A stretch of 64,000 nucleotides of DNA from Amycolatopsis sp. NBC_01488 (GCF_036227105.1 NZ_CP109434.1:6916501-6980500), one strand, 5' to 3'. Numbered from the stretch's first letter, positions 33,742 to 42,982 are shown. Numbers and translations: made by a program. Notes: generated by a model not told the origin, from the letters alone.

Positions 33742-34602
33742 TCATCCGGCGGTACGCACGAGCAGGACCGGGCACGCCGCCTGGTGCAGCAGCGCCTGGC
33801 CGGTGGACCCGAGCAGCAGCCCGGGGAACCCGCCGCGGCCGCGGTCGCCGAGGACGACCAGCTGGGCGGTCCCGCTGCGCTCGATCAGCTCGCGTCGCGG
33901 GTGGGCGTGGACGACGACCTGCTCGACGGCGACGTCGCCGGTGTCGTGGTCGTGGAGCCGTTCGCCGAGCAGCCGGCGCCCGGCTTCGGTGACGCACCGC
34001 GGGTCCTGCCGCGGCGGCGGCGCGTCCGCCCAGGCGTGCAGCACGACGAGGGGGGCACGGCGGACGCGGGCCTCGGCGAGCGCGGTGGCGAGCACGCGGG
34101 TGCCGGCCTCGCTGCCGTCGATGCCGGTGACGACCGGGCGGTCACCCGCGCCGGGCTCGTCCCAGCTGTCCCCGCGCACGACGACGGTGTCGCAGCGGGC
34201 GTGCGTCCCGACGGCCGCGGCGACCGAGCCCGCGAGCAGGCCGGCGAGCCGCCCGTGCCCGGTGGATCCGACGACGAGCAGCGCGGCGGTCCGGCTCGCC
34301 TCGATCAGGGTCTGGGCGGCCCGGTCGGGGTCGAGCCGCGTCGCCGCGTCCGAAATCCCTTGCGCCATGGCCAGTTCCCGCGCGATCCGCAGCGCCCGCC
34401 GCCCCCGGGCACGCAGGGCGTCGACCATCTCCTCGGGCGGCGGCACGACTCCGCCCGCGAGCAGCGCGGGGACGTCGAGGGCGTGCACGATCTCGAGGGG
34501 CGCGTCCCGCAGGCAGGCGGTCCGAGCGGCCCACCGGACGGCGTCCAGCGACTCGCCCGACCCGTCCACCCCGGCGACGATCGGCGCGGCGGCAGCGGTC
34601 AT
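33742..34602 (-). CDS. Universal stress protein (two UspA domains)
   Basis: Cytoplasmic stress protein of 286 aa made of two UspA domains (about 5-140 and 150-285). Both carry an ATP-binding loop: GSTGHGRLAGLLAGSVA in the first and GDRGRGGFPGLLLGSTG in the second. Such tandem USPs are common in actinobacteria and respond to hypoxia or stationary phase. It stands alone; divergent from the epimerase gene. Confidence 0.92.
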   Translation of the reverse strand: MTAAAAPIVAGVDGSGESLDAVRWAARTACLRDAPLEIVHALDVPALLAGGVVPPPEEMVDALRARGRRALRIARELAMAQGISDAATRLDPDRAAQTLIEASRTAALLVVGSTGHGRLAGLLAGSVAAAVGTHARCDTVVVRGDSWDEPGAGDRPVVTGIDGSEAGTRVLATALAEARVRRAPLVVLHAWADAPPPRQDPRCVTEAGRRLLGERLHDHDTGDVAVEQVVVHAHPRRELIERSGTAQLVVLGDRGRGGFPGLLLGSTGQALLHQAACPVLLVRTAG

Positions 34603-34688
34603 CCGCCGACTCTATGCCCGCGCGGGGGCGTGGTGGGCCGCTTCCGGCGAGCCGGCCGCGGCTCGACCCGATGGCCGGCGTCCGCGAT

Positions 34689-34706
34689 ATTTGAACGCGT
34701 TCAAAT
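34689..34706. promoter_or_regulatory. 18-bp perfect palindrome upstream of the epimerase gene
   Basis: ATTTGAACGCGTTCAAAT, a perfect palindrome 41 bp before the epimerase start and in the gap with the universal stress protein. The form suits a TetR-family operator, but no TetR gene is adjacent. Confidence 0.6.
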
Positions 34707-34746
34707 TCTTCGGTACGGTGGTCGGCGGACCATGAAGGGGGATTCC

Positions 34747-35706
34747 ATGAAGGTCGTCATACCCGGGGGCACCGGGCATCTCGGGCGGGTGCTGAGCCGC
34801 AGGCTGACCGGACGCGGGGACGAGGTCGTCGTGCTCACCCGGCGCGACGCCCTGCCGGAGCCGGGGGTGCGCCACGTCCGTTGGGACGGGCGTTCCGCGG
34901 GGCCGTGGACCGCCGAGATCGACGGCAGCGACGTCGTGCTGAACCTGGCCGGCCGCTCGGTGAGCTGCCGCTACACCCCGGCCAACCTGCGGGAGATGTG
35001 GAACTCGCGCGTCGATTCGGCGCGGGTCGTGGGCGGCGCGATCGCCCGCGCCACGCGGCCGCCGCGGGTCTGGCTGCAGATGAGCACGGCGACGATCTAC
35101 GCGCACCGGTTCGACGCCCCGAACGACGAAGCCACCGGCGTCCTCGGCGGTGCCGAGCCGGGCGTGCCCGCGTACTGGGCCTACAGCGTTGATCTCGCCC
35201 GGGCGTGGGAGCGCGAGCAGCAGGTCGCGACGACCCCGCGCACCCGCAAGGTCGCGCTGCGGACGGCGATGGTGATGAGCCCGGAACCCGGCGGCGCGTT
35301 CGAGATGCTGCTGCGGCTCACCCGGCTGGGCCTGGGCGGTCCGGTCGCGGGCGGCGCGCAGTACCTGTCGTGGATCCACGAGGACGACCTGGTCCGGGCG
35401 ATCGACTTCCTCGTCGAGCGCGACGACCTGAGCGGGCCGGTCAACCTGGCGGCCCCGGAACCGGTGCCGTACCGGGACTTCCTGCGTTCCCTGCGCGCGG
35501 CGGCGGGTGTCCCGTTCGGACTCCCGGCCACGAGGTGGATGGCGGAGGTCGGCGCCTTCGTGCTGCGCAGCGACACGGAGTTGCTGCTGAAGAGCCGCCG
35601 CGTGGTGCCGGGCCGGCTGCTGGACGCCGGATTCGCCTTCGACCATCCCGAGTGGCCGGCCGCGGCGAGGGACCTGCTGAACCGTCCATTGCGGACGGTC
35701 AGCTGA
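34747..35706 (+). CDS. TIGR01777-type NAD-dependent epimerase
   Basis: Short-chain (extended) NAD-binding protein, 319 aa, of the TIGR01777/DUF1731 group. The nucleotide loop is GGTGHLGR; NLAGRSV, the catalytic-region Tyr in YWAYSVD and the C-terminal PATRWMAEVGAFVLRSDTELLLKSRRVVP are family features. ATG 34747 is supported by AAGGGGGA five bases upstream. Physiological substrate unknown. It overlaps the PucR-type gene tail to tail by 8 bp. Confidence 0.85.
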   Translation: MKVVIPGGTGHLGRVLSRRLTGRGDEVVVLTRRDALPEPGVRHVRWDGRSAGPWTAEIDGSDVVLNLAGRSVSCRYTPANLREMWNSRVDSARVVGGAIARATRPPRVWLQMSTATIYAHRFDAPNDEATGVLGGAEPGVPAYWAYSVDLARAWEREQQVATTPRTRKVALRTAMVMSPEPGGAFEMLLRLTRLGLGGPVAGGAQYLSWIHEDDLVRAIDFLVERDDLSGPVNLAAPEPVPYRDFLRSLRAAAGVPFGLPATRWMAEVGAFVLRSDTELLLKSRRVVPGRLLDAGFAFDHPEWPAAARDLLNRPLRTVS

Positions 35707-36721
35707 GTTCGCTGTTGTCCCGCAGCCTCCTCAGCATCAGCGCGAGGTGCAGCCGGAACCGGCCGGCGGGGGAGTCGATCTCGAAGCCGAGGACGGCTTC
35801 GGCGCGGGCCAGGCGGGCCGGCATCGTGCTGTGGTGGCGGTGCAGCACCGCCGCGGCCTTGCGGGCCGAGCCGGTCGCGCACAGCGCGTCGAGCGCCGCC
35901 AGGGTGTCCGCGCCGTGGGCTTCGGCGGCGAGCCGGTCGAGCGCGCGGACGTCCGGCAGCTCGGCGAGCTCCGGGCCGCCGAGCTTGCCCGCGAGCGCCG
36001 CGAGACTGCCGAGGCGGTCCCACCACACCACCGGTTCGGCTTCGGAGGTGAAGCGCAGCGCCGTCCGGGCGGCCGCCCACGAGCGCGCCGCGTCGATGGC
36101 GGGCAGCTCCGGGCCGATGCCCGCCCGGCCGCCGTCCGGAAGCGGCCCGGGCACCGCGGCCGCCAGGACCGCGCGCACCCCGCCCAGCTGCGCCGACCGG
36201 CCCGCGAGACCGTTGACGCCGGTGCCCGCCAGCACGCGCAACCGCGCCCCGGGCGCGATGCCCAGCAGGTGCAGCGCCCGCGAGCGCTCGGCCGTGCCGG
36301 CGTCCTCGGACAGCACCAGCTCGACCAGCGCCGGGTCGCCGAGCTCGGGCCGCGGCACCGCGCCCTGGTCCAGCAGGACCGCGGTGGCGATCGCGAACCG
36401 TTCCAGGAGCATGTCGTCGAGCGGGATCGGCGCGCCGTCGCGGGCCACCCACGCCTCGACACCGCCCTCCAGCCGGCGGACGGCCGCTCCCGCGGGCGCC
36501 GTCCCGGGCGTGACGGCGTCCTCGCCCGGATCCGCGCGCAGCGACAGCCCCCGGCCGGGCGCGTGCACGCCGACGCGGCAGCCGGCAAGTTCGGCCGTGC
36601 TGCGCACCAGCGCATCCAGGCCGGCGCGCCCGGTGATCAGGCGGTCGAAGAACCCGATCACCCGTACGGCGTTCTCGGCGTCGGCGTCGAGCCCGGACAG
36701 CCGCAGCAGCAGCCCCTTCAT
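35699..36721 (-). CDS. PucR/CdaR-type regulator with C-terminal helix-turn-helix
   Basis: Regulator of 340 aa. The C-terminal PucR-like helix-turn-helix is about residues 285-340 (SARKAAAVLHRHHSTMPARLARAEAVLGFE). The N-terminal part is a divergent sensory region without a motif I recognise. The start (MKGLLLRLSG) is 105 bp from the divergent esterase gene, a possible target. Confidence 0.8.
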   Translation of the reverse strand: MKGLLLRLSGLDADAENAVRVIGFFDRLITGRAGLDALVRSTAELAGCRVGVHAPGRGLSLRADPGEDAVTPGTAPAGAAVRRLEGGVEAWVARDGAPIPLDDMLLERFAIATAVLLDQGAVPRPELGDPALVELVLSEDAGTAERSRALHLLGIAPGARLRVLAGTGVNGLAGRSAQLGGVRAVLAAAVPGPLPDGGRAGIGPELPAIDAARSWAAARTALRFTSEAEPVVWWDRLGSLAALAGKLGGPELAELPDVRALDRLAAEAHGADTLAALDALCATGSARKAAAVLHRHHSTMPARLARAEAVLGFEIDSPAGRFRLHLALMLRRLRDNSELS

Positions 36722-36825
36722 GCCGTCACGATAGGCGCGCCCGCCGCCGGATGGCGACCTCCGGCGCGGCAACGCCCGCCGCGTGGCGGTGGCCGGGGGA
36801 GTGCCGCGCGGCCGAAGATCGGGGG

Positions 36826-37785
36826 ATGACCTACGCGATCGATCCCGAGCTGCTGCCCTGGCTGGACATGCTCCCGGCCGTGACCCTGACCGACTACGAC
36901 GCACTGGTCGCCGCGCGCTCCTCGATGGGGCAGCTGGGCGAGGTCCTGCCGGCCTACGAGCCGGTGACCCCCGTCGACGTCCGGAACACGACCGTGCCCG
37001 GGCCGTCGGACGCGCCGGACGTCCCGGTGCGCGTCTACTCGCCGGCGAACCGCACCGGCGCGGTGCCCGGCCTGCTCTACCTCCACGGCGGCGGGTTCGT
37101 CCTCGGCGACCTCGACATGTTCCACGCGTCGCTGCTCCGGCTGGTCGACGAGCTGGGCATCGTGATCGTGTCGGTGGACTACCGGCTGGCGCCCGAGCAC
37201 CCGTTCCCGGCGCCGGTCGAGGACTGCTACGCGGCTTTGCAGTGGGTCGAGGCGAAGGCGGCGGAGCTGGGCATCGACCCGGCCCGGCTCGGCGTGGGCG
37301 GCGAAAGCGCGGGCGGCGGCCTCGCGGCGGCGGTGGCGCTGCTGGCCCGTGACCGCGGCGGCCCGGCGCTGAGCTTCCAGTACCTGGGCATCCCCGAGCT
37401 CGACGACCGCCTCGGCACGCCGTCGATGCGCGCGTACACCGACACGCCGCTGTGGAACCGGCCGAACGCGATCTTCAGCTGGACCAGCTACCTCGGCGCG
37501 GAACCCGGCGGCGACGACGTCTCGCCGTACGCCGCGCCGGCGCGAGCCGCGGACCTGGCCGGCCTGCCGCCCGCGTTCGTGACGACCTGCCAGTTCGACC
37601 CGTTGCGCGACGAGGGGATCGAGTACGCGCGCCGGCTCGCGCACGCGGGCGTGGCGACCGAGCTGCGGCACTACCCGGGCACGTTCCACGGCTCCGGGAT
37701 GGTGGAGACCGCGGAGATCTCGCGCCGCATGTTCGCCGACGAGGTCGAGGCGCTGCGCCGCGGGCTGCGGGTGAGCGCGGGCTGA
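36826..37785 (+). CDS. HSL-family alpha/beta-hydrolase (esterase)
   Basis: Carboxylesterase of the hormone-sensitive-lipase family, 319 aa. The oxyanion motif HGGGF and the nucleophile elbow GESAGG are intact; the acid and base are expected in DPLRDEG and GTFHGSG. Cytoplasmic, no signal peptide. Likely hydrolyses short-chain esters. The divergent PucR-type regulator may control it. Confidence 0.92.
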   Translation: MTYAIDPELLPWLDMLPAVTLTDYDALVAARSSMGQLGEVLPAYEPVTPVDVRNTTVPGPSDAPDVPVRVYSPANRTGAVPGLLYLHGGGFVLGDLDMFHASLLRLVDELGIVIVSVDYRLAPEHPFPAPVEDCYAALQWVEAKAAELGIDPARLGVGGESAGGGLAAAVALLARDRGGPALSFQYLGIPELDDRLGTPSMRAYTDTPLWNRPNAIFSWTSYLGAEPGGDDVSPYAAPARAADLAGLPPAFVTTCQFDPLRDEGIEYARRLAHAGVATELRHYPGTFHGSGMVETAEISRRMFADEVEALRRGLRVSAG

Positions 37786-37888
37786 GCCACGGCTCGGGGC
37801 GAGTGGCCGGCACAGCGGAGTTCAGCGGGCCGCTCGCCCACCCGGCGCCGTCGCGCGATCATGAGTGTCTCCCGCGAAAGGAGCCACC

Positions 37889-38719
37889 GTGACCACGACC
37901 GTCGGTCTCCTGCACCCCGGCGCGATGGGCGCCGCCGTCGGAGCGGTCCTCGCCGGCCGCGGCGTCCCGGTGTCCTGGCTTCCCGCCGGGCGCGGGCCCG
38001 CGACGCGCCGCCGTGCCGAAGCCGCGGGGCTCACCGAGGCCCGGGACCTCACCGGGTGCGACGTCGTTCTCAGCGTCTGCCCGCCCGCCGCCGCGCTGGA
38101 CGTCGCCCGTGCCGTCGCCGACTCCGGCTTCGGCGGCCTCTACCTCGACGCCAACGCGATCAGTCCCCGCCACGCCGCCGAGATCGAGCGGATCCTGGAG
38201 AACGCGACCGTCGCGGACGGCGGGATCGTCGGCCCGCCGCCGCGGGCATCCGGCACGACGCGCCTCTACCTCTCCGGGCCCGGCAGCGGCGTGGCCCGGC
38301 TCGAGAGCCTGTTCGACGGCACGCACCTGCGCCCGGTCGCGCTGGCAGGTCCGGTGGGCAAGGCGTCCGCCCTGAAGCTCGCCTTCGCCGCCTACAACAA
38401 GCTCACCTTCGCACTCGCCGCGCAGTCCCACGCGCTCGCGCAGCGGCACGGCGTCGGCGGCGAGCTGCGCGAACTCGCCGCCGACGTGCTGCCCGGCACT
38501 CCCTTCGGCGCGCCCGACGGGATCACCGCCGCGGCGGCCAAGGCCTGGCGCTGGGAGGGGGAAATGGCCGAGATCGCGGAAACCTGCGCCGACACCGGGC
38601 TGTCCCCGGCCCTAGTGACCGCCGCCGGGGAGCTGTTCGGACGCTGGCGCGACCACCGCGACGACGACGGCGTCGCCCTCGGCGACCTCCTTCAGGCGCT
38701 GGTCACTCCGCCGGAGTGA
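37889..38719 (+). CDS. NAD(P)-dependent 6-phosphogluconate-dehydrogenase-like protein (DUF1932)
   Basis: Member of the beta-hydroxyacid dehydrogenase superfamily, 276 aa. Rossmann motif LLHPGAMGAAVG, DANAIS in place of the usual D.ST, and the conserved GPVGKASALKLAFAAYNK, whose Lys is the catalytic residue of the superfamily. The C-terminal helical domain is the DUF1932 type. GTG 37889 follows AAAGGAG. Substrate unknown. It overlaps the next gene tail to tail by 17 bp. Confidence 0.85.
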   Translation: MTTTVGLLHPGAMGAAVGAVLAGRGVPVSWLPAGRGPATRRRAEAAGLTEARDLTGCDVVLSVCPPAAALDVARAVADSGFGGLYLDANAISPRHAAEIERILENATVADGGIVGPPPRASGTTRLYLSGPGSGVARLESLFDGTHLRPVALAGPVGKASALKLAFAAYNKLTFALAAQSHALAQRHGVGGELRELAADVLPGTPFGAPDGITAAAAKAWRWEGEMAEIAETCADTGLSPALVTAAGELFGRWRDHRDDDGVALGDLLQALVTPPE

Positions 38720-39740
38720 CGTCGATCAGCACCTTGCCGGTCACCCCCTCCTCGGATGCGATGTGGGCCTTCGCGGTGTCGTCCAGGGGGAAGCGGTGGA
38801 CCGGCACGCCGCGGTCCGCGCCGAGCCGCAGCGCGCCGTCGGCCATGGCTGCCGTGACGTCTTCGGCGCCGGCGCGCAGCTTGTCCGCGCCGACGCTGTA
38901 GAGCACCAGGAACTGGTAGCGCGCGTTCAGCCACAGGTTCGCGCCGAAGTCGAGGCTGACGGTGCCGGTGCCGCGGTCGTCGCCGTAGATCGCGACCGTG
39001 CCGCGCGGGCGCAGGACCTCGGTGTGCAACGCGGCGTTGACTCCGGCCGCGACCTCCACGACCAGGTCGACGCCGTCCGGTGCGACCTCGCGGATCCGGG
39101 TGGCGAGCGCCGGGTCCGGGTAACGCAGCACGTGCTGGGCGCCGGCCGCGCGGGCCAGGGCCGCCTTCTCGTCGCTGCTGACCGTCGCGATCACCGTCGC
39201 GCCCGCCCAGCGGCCGAGCTGGATGGTGGCGTTGCCGACCGCGCCGGCGCCGCCGCTGACCAGTACCGTCCGGCCTTCGAGCGCGCCGGGGGACAGCCGC
39301 GCGGGCCCGTCCTCGGCGACCGTCAGCGCCCGGTGGGCGGTCAGCCCGGGAACGCCGAACCCGGCGCCCTCGTCGAACCCCACGGAGCCGGGCAGCCGGA
39401 CCAGCTGCGCGGCCGGAAGCACGGTGTACGCCTGCGCGGTGCCGGCCGCGGGACCGTGGGTGCCGGCGAGGATCAGCCACACGCGGTCGCCGGGCGCGAA
39501 CCCGGTGACGTCCGGGCCCACCGCGTCGACGACGCCCGCGCCGTCCTGGTTGGGGACGGTGTCCGGCGTTTCGGTCCCGGCCTCGGCGCCGCGGCCGAGC
39601 CGGGCCTTCCAGTCGGTCGGGTTGACCGCGGACACGACGATCCGGACGCGGACCTCGCCGGGTCCCGGGTCGGCGGCGGCCCGCTCCGACAGCGACAGCA
39701 CCTCGGGTCCGCCGTGGCGGCGGTAGACGACTGCTTTCAT
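38703..39740 (-). CDS. NADPH:quinone reductase (MDR family)
   Basis: Zinc-free medium-chain reductase, 345 aa, resembling zeta-crystallin-type quinone oxidoreductases: N-terminal MKAVVYRRHGGPEVL, NPTDWKARLG and the nucleotide motif SGGAGAVGNATIQ. It reduces quinones or enones with NADPH. No regulator lies next to it. A second, distinct MDR gene is at 7492-8502. Confidence 0.9.
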   Translation of the reverse strand: MKAVVYRRHGGPEVLSLSERAAADPGPGEVRVRIVVSAVNPTDWKARLGRGAEAGTETPDTVPNQDGAGVVDAVGPDVTGFAPGDRVWLILAGTHGPAAGTAQAYTVLPAAQLVRLPGSVGFDEGAGFGVPGLTAHRALTVAEDGPARLSPGALEGRTVLVSGGAGAVGNATIQLGRWAGATVIATVSSDEKAALARAAGAQHVLRYPDPALATRIREVAPDGVDLVVEVAAGVNAALHTEVLRPRGTVAIYGDDRGTGTVSLDFGANLWLNARYQFLVLYSVGADKLRAGAEDVTAAMADGALRLGADRGVPVHRFPLDDTAKAHIASEEGVTGKVLIDVTPAE

Positions 39741-39944
39741 GCCCGGTGCAATCCCGCGGCACCCCCGGGTTATTCCCGGCGGCCCCGGAAATGAGGTGGC
39801 GGGAAATCCGCAGCGTGTGCCGCCCGCTTATTCGCCGAGGAGCGAAAACGGCGGGAAAATCCGCGCCCGCGCGGGTGATCCCCCGGCCGGGCGATTTTCG
39901 GTGTTGCCCGCGCGAAATCGGCCGCCGTCGCAGAAACTGGGCGC

Positions 39945-40094
39945 GTGGGAGAGGAAAAGCGCGGTCCGGGGGACGAGCGGCCGAAGCGCGACGACGGGGA
40001 ACCGACGCCGATCTTCGACGCGGTGTTCAGCGCCACGCGCGCGCGGGCCACTACGAACAATCCGCCGGGGGAGCCGGAGAAAACGGGGCGCTGA
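39945..40094 (+). CDS. Small charged ORF
   Basis: 49-aa frame rich in Glu, Asp, Arg and Lys with PTPIFDAVFSATRARA in the middle; no known domain. There is no ribosome site; a GAAACT hexamer (39933-39938) lies six bases before GTG 39945, compatible with a leaderless transcript. The coding-like composition and short gap to the next small ORF support it only modestly. Confidence 0.4.
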   Translation: MGEEKRGPGDERPKRDDGEPTPIFDAVFSATRARATTNNPPGEPEKTGR

Positions 40095-40126
40095 ATCGCG
40101 ATCGGCGTGGCAAGGGAGGGAAGCCG

Positions 40127-40297
40127 GTGCGCGAGGGGCGGGCGTGGCGCGGCCTGGCCGTGACCTACGCGGTGGTGTCGGCGGCGCAGGCCTACCTCGC
40201 GGCCGCGATGGACGTGGTGTGGGCGGCCGCCCTCGCGGCGCTGTTCCTGGCGGCGGCGATCGCGTGCGGGTGGGCGGCCCGCGACCGCCACCGCTGA
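40127..40297 (+). CDS. Small two-helix membrane protein
   Basis: 56-aa protein with two hydrophobic helices (GLAVTYAVVSAAQAYLAAAM and VVWAAALAALFLAAAIACGWAA) and a basic end, RDRHR. GTG 40127 follows GGGAGGGAAG, a good ribosome site. Function unknown. It lies 32 bp after the small charged ORF. Confidence 0.55.
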   Translation: MREGRAWRGLAVTYAVVSAAQAYLAAAMDVVWAAALAALFLAAAIACGWAARDRHR

Positions 40298-40321
40298 TCT
40301 GTGGCACTTTGTTCGACGTCC

Positions 40322-40348
40322 GCAGTGGACATGTAGCATGTCCGCTGC
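40322..40348. promoter_or_regulatory. 27-bp inverted repeat upstream of the small HTH gene
   Basis: Arms of 12 bp around TAG: GCAG-t-GGACATG paired with CATGTCC-g-CTGC, with one G-T pair. It lies 28 bp before the small helix-turn-helix ORF and could be its operator or an RNA hairpin. Confidence 0.55.
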
Positions 40349-40376
40349 ACGTGCATCTGCGGTTGAGGAGTGGAAC

Positions 40377-40508
40377 GTGGCAGGCGTCGTGAACAGCATG
40401 ATCGCCGCCGAGTACGCGGCGGGCGCCACCATCTCGGAGCTGGCCGAGCGCTGGGGCATCGACCCGCGCCAGGTGGTCGAGCGCCTCTCGGCGGCCGCCC
40501 GCTCCTGA
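40377..40508 (+). CDS. Small helix-turn-helix protein
   Basis: 43-aa protein almost entirely a helix-turn-helix: YAAGATISELAERWGIDPRQVVERL. GAGGAG (40363-40368) precedes GTG 40377 by 8 bp. Such minimal proteins may bind DNA as dimers; no partner is evident. It converges with glgC, ending 12 bp away. Confidence 0.6.
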   Translation: MAGVVNSMIAAEYAAGATISELAERWGIDPRQVVERLSAAARS

Positions 40509-40520
40509 CGGCCGCCCGCC

Positions 40521-41738
40521 TCAGATCGCCCGTTCCCCCTTGCCGAGCACGACGATCCCGCCCTCGCTGACGTGGTAGTGCCCGCGGTCGCGGGCCAGGT
40601 CGACGCCGATGTGGGCCCCCGGCGGCACGACGACGTTCTTGTCGAGGATCGCCTTCCGCACCACCGCGCCGCGGCCCACGCGCGCCCCGTCCAGCAGCAC
40701 CGAGCCCTGCACCACCGCGCCCTGCTCCACGATCACGTCCGGCGAGAGCACCGAGTCCACGACCTGCGCGCCCGAGATGATGCAGCCGTTGCTGACGATC
40801 GACTGGTTCGCCGAGCCGCCCTCGACGAACTTCGCCGCCGCGCGCTGGCCCGGGTGGGCCAGGATCGGCCACTTCCGGTTGTAGAGGTTGAAGATCGGGT
40901 GCGTCGAGATCAGATCCGTGTGCGCGTCGTAGTAGCTGTCGATGGTCCCGACGTCGCGCCAGTAGCCGTGGTCGCGCTCGGTTTCGCCGGGCACCACGTT
41001 GCCGTTGAAGTCGTACACCGCCGCTTCCCCCGACTTCACCAGCGCCGGGATGATGTCGCGGCCCATGTCGTGGTGCGACGCCGCGTTCTCGGCGTCCGCG
41101 TGCAGCGCTTCCAGCATCACCTTCGTCGTGAAGAGGTAGTTGCCCATCGACACGTACGACTCCTCGGGGGAGTCCGGCAGGCCCGGCGGGTCGTCGGGTT
41201 TCTCCATGAACGCGTCGATCATCAGCCCGTCGGTGGTCCGGATGACGCCGAACGAGCTCGCCTCCGCCCGCGGGACGCGGATCCCGGCGACGGTGACCCC
41301 GGCGCCCGAGGAGATGTGGGACTCCAGCATCTGCCGGGGGTCCATCCGGTAGATGTTGTCCGCGCCGAACACCGCGATGTACTCGGGATCCTCGTCGTAG
41401 ACCAGGTTGAGGCTCTGGTGGATGGCGTCGGCGCTGCCCTGGTACCAGCGCGGGCCCAGCCGCTGCTGCGCCGGCACCGGCGTGACGTACTCGCCGGTCA
41501 GCGACGAGAGGCGCCACGTCGTCGAGATGTGCCGGTCGAGCGAGTGCGACTTGTACTGCGTCAGCACGCACAGCCGCCGGAACCCGCCGTGCACCAGGTT
41601 CGACAGCACGAAGTCGACCAGCCGGTGCACGCCCCCGAAGGGCACGGCCGGTTTCGCGCGGTCGGCGGTCAGCGGCATCAGCCGCTTGCCCTCGCCGCCC
41701 GCGAGCACGATGCCCAGCACGTCGGCTCCAGTGTTCAC
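40521..41738 (-). CDS. glgC: Glucose-1-phosphate adenylyltransferase
   Basis: Makes ADP-glucose from glucose-1-phosphate and ATP, the committed step to glycogen and maltosyl phosphate. 405 aa with the nucleotidyltransferase signature VLAGGEGKRLMPLTADRAKPAVPFGG and a C-terminal left-handed beta-helix (SNGCIISGAQVVDSVLSPDV). GTG 41738 has GGGAGG upstream and overlaps the glgM stop (GTGA), so the two are coupled. Confidence 0.95.
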   Translation of the reverse strand: MNTGADVLGIVLAGGEGKRLMPLTADRAKPAVPFGGVHRLVDFVLSNLVHGGFRRLCVLTQYKSHSLDRHISTTWRLSSLTGEYVTPVPAQQRLGPRWYQGSADAIHQSLNLVYDEDPEYIAVFGADNIYRMDPRQMLESHISSGAGVTVAGIRVPRAEASSFGVIRTTDGLMIDAFMEKPDDPPGLPDSPEESYVSMGNYLFTTKVMLEALHADAENAASHHDMGRDIIPALVKSGEAAVYDFNGNVVPGETERDHGYWRDVGTIDSYYDAHTDLISTHPIFNLYNRKWPILAHPGQRAAAKFVEGGSANQSIVSNGCIISGAQVVDSVLSPDVIVEQGAVVQGSVLLDGARVGRGAVVRKAILDKNVVVPPGAHIGVDLARDRGHYHVSEGGIVVLGKGERAI

Positions 41739-42889
41739 GACGACCTCCCGCACGCTTCGTAGAGGGCGACCGTCCGCTCGGCGATCGCCTTCCAGCCGAA
41801 CTCGCCGACCGCGCGCTCGCGGCCGGCGGTACCCATCGCGGCCGCCCGGTCCGGGGCGCCCACCACCTCGTTCAGCGCGGCGGCCAAGCCCGCCTCGAAC
41901 CCTTGCGCGTCCTGGTCGTCGTAGTGCACCAGCAGCCCGGTCCGGCCGTCGTCGACGACCTCGGGGATGCCGCCGACGTCGCTGGCCACCACGGGGGTGC
42001 CGCAGGCCATCGCCTCCAGGTTGACGATGCCGAGCGGCTCGTAGACCGACGGGCACGCGAACACCGCGGCGTGGGTCAGCAGCTGCACGACCTCGTTCCG
42101 GGGCAGCATCTCCGGGATCCACCGGACGCCGGTGCGCGTCTTCTCGAGGTCGGCGACCAGCCCGCGGAACTCGGCGTCGAGCTCGGGGGTGTCCGCGCCG
42201 CCCGCGCACAGCACCAGCTGGACGCCGGGGTCGAGCGACGCGCCCGCGCGCACCAGGTGCGGGACGCCCTTCTGGCGGGTGATCCGGCCGACGAACAGCA
42301 CGTACGGCCGGTCGGGGTCGATGCCGTGCTTCGCCAGCGCTTCGGTGCCGGGGTCGGGGCGGTACAGCGCGGTGTCGATGCCGTTGTGGATCACGTGCAC
42401 GCGCTCGGGCGGCACCGCCGGGTACGCGGCCAGGACGTCGCGGCGCATGCCACCGCTGACCGCGACGATCGCGTCCGCGGCCTCGTAGGCCTCGCGCTCG
42501 ATCCACGACGAAACGCGGTAGCCGCCGCCGAGCTGTTCGGCCTTCCACGGCCGCAGCGGCTCCAGCGAGTGCGCGGTGACGACGTGCGGGATGCCGTGCG
42601 TCAGCTTCGCCAGGTGCCCGGCGAGGTTCGCGTACCAGGTGTGGCTGTGCGCGAGGTCGTGGCCTTCGAGGGCGTTCGCCATCGACACCGCGATGTCCAT
42701 GGTCGTGAACGCGGGCTGGCGGTAGCCGTGGGGATCGGTGTGCCCGGTGGCGTCGGGGCGATCCGCGCCCCAGCAGTGCACGTCGAGGTCGACCAGCGGT
42801 CGCAACTCCCGGGCGAGGAACTCCACGTGCACTCCGGCGCCGCCGTAGACCTCCGGCGGGTATTCCCGGGTGAGCAGGCCGACCTTCAT
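41735..42889 (-). CDS. glgM: ADP-glucose-dependent GT4 enzyme: maltose-1-phosphate synthase / glycogen synthase
   Basis: GT4 glycosyltransferase, 384 aa. In mycobacteria the orthologue paired with glgC (GlgM) transfers glucose from ADP-glucose to glucose-1-phosphate, giving maltose-1-phosphate for the GlgE pathway. Visible features are EYPPEVYGGAGVHVEFLARELR (donor loop), VFVGRITRQKG-type middle and the EPLGIVNLEAMACGTPVVAS donor motif. Calling it GlgM in preference to GlgA rests on size, family and the glgC partner; glgE is not in the window. Confidence 0.88.
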   Translation of the reverse strand: MKVGLLTREYPPEVYGGAGVHVEFLARELRPLVDLDVHCWGADRPDATGHTDPHGYRQPAFTTMDIAVSMANALEGHDLAHSHTWYANLAGHLAKLTHGIPHVVTAHSLEPLRPWKAEQLGGGYRVSSWIEREAYEAADAIVAVSGGMRRDVLAAYPAVPPERVHVIHNGIDTALYRPDPGTEALAKHGIDPDRPYVLFVGRITRQKGVPHLVRAGASLDPGVQLVLCAGGADTPELDAEFRGLVADLEKTRTGVRWIPEMLPRNEVVQLLTHAAVFACPSVYEPLGIVNLEAMACGTPVVASDVGGIPEVVDDGRTGLLVHYDDQDAQGFEAGLAAALNEVVGAPDRAAAMGTAGRERAVGEFGWKAIAERTVALYEACGRSS

Positions 42890-42982
42890 GCCGAAACCCT
42901 ATGGCCTCCGCGGCCGGTGGCGCAGTCTGGCGTCCAGGGGAATCTTCGGAGTTTTGGGTCACCGCTCAGATGAGCGGCAAGA

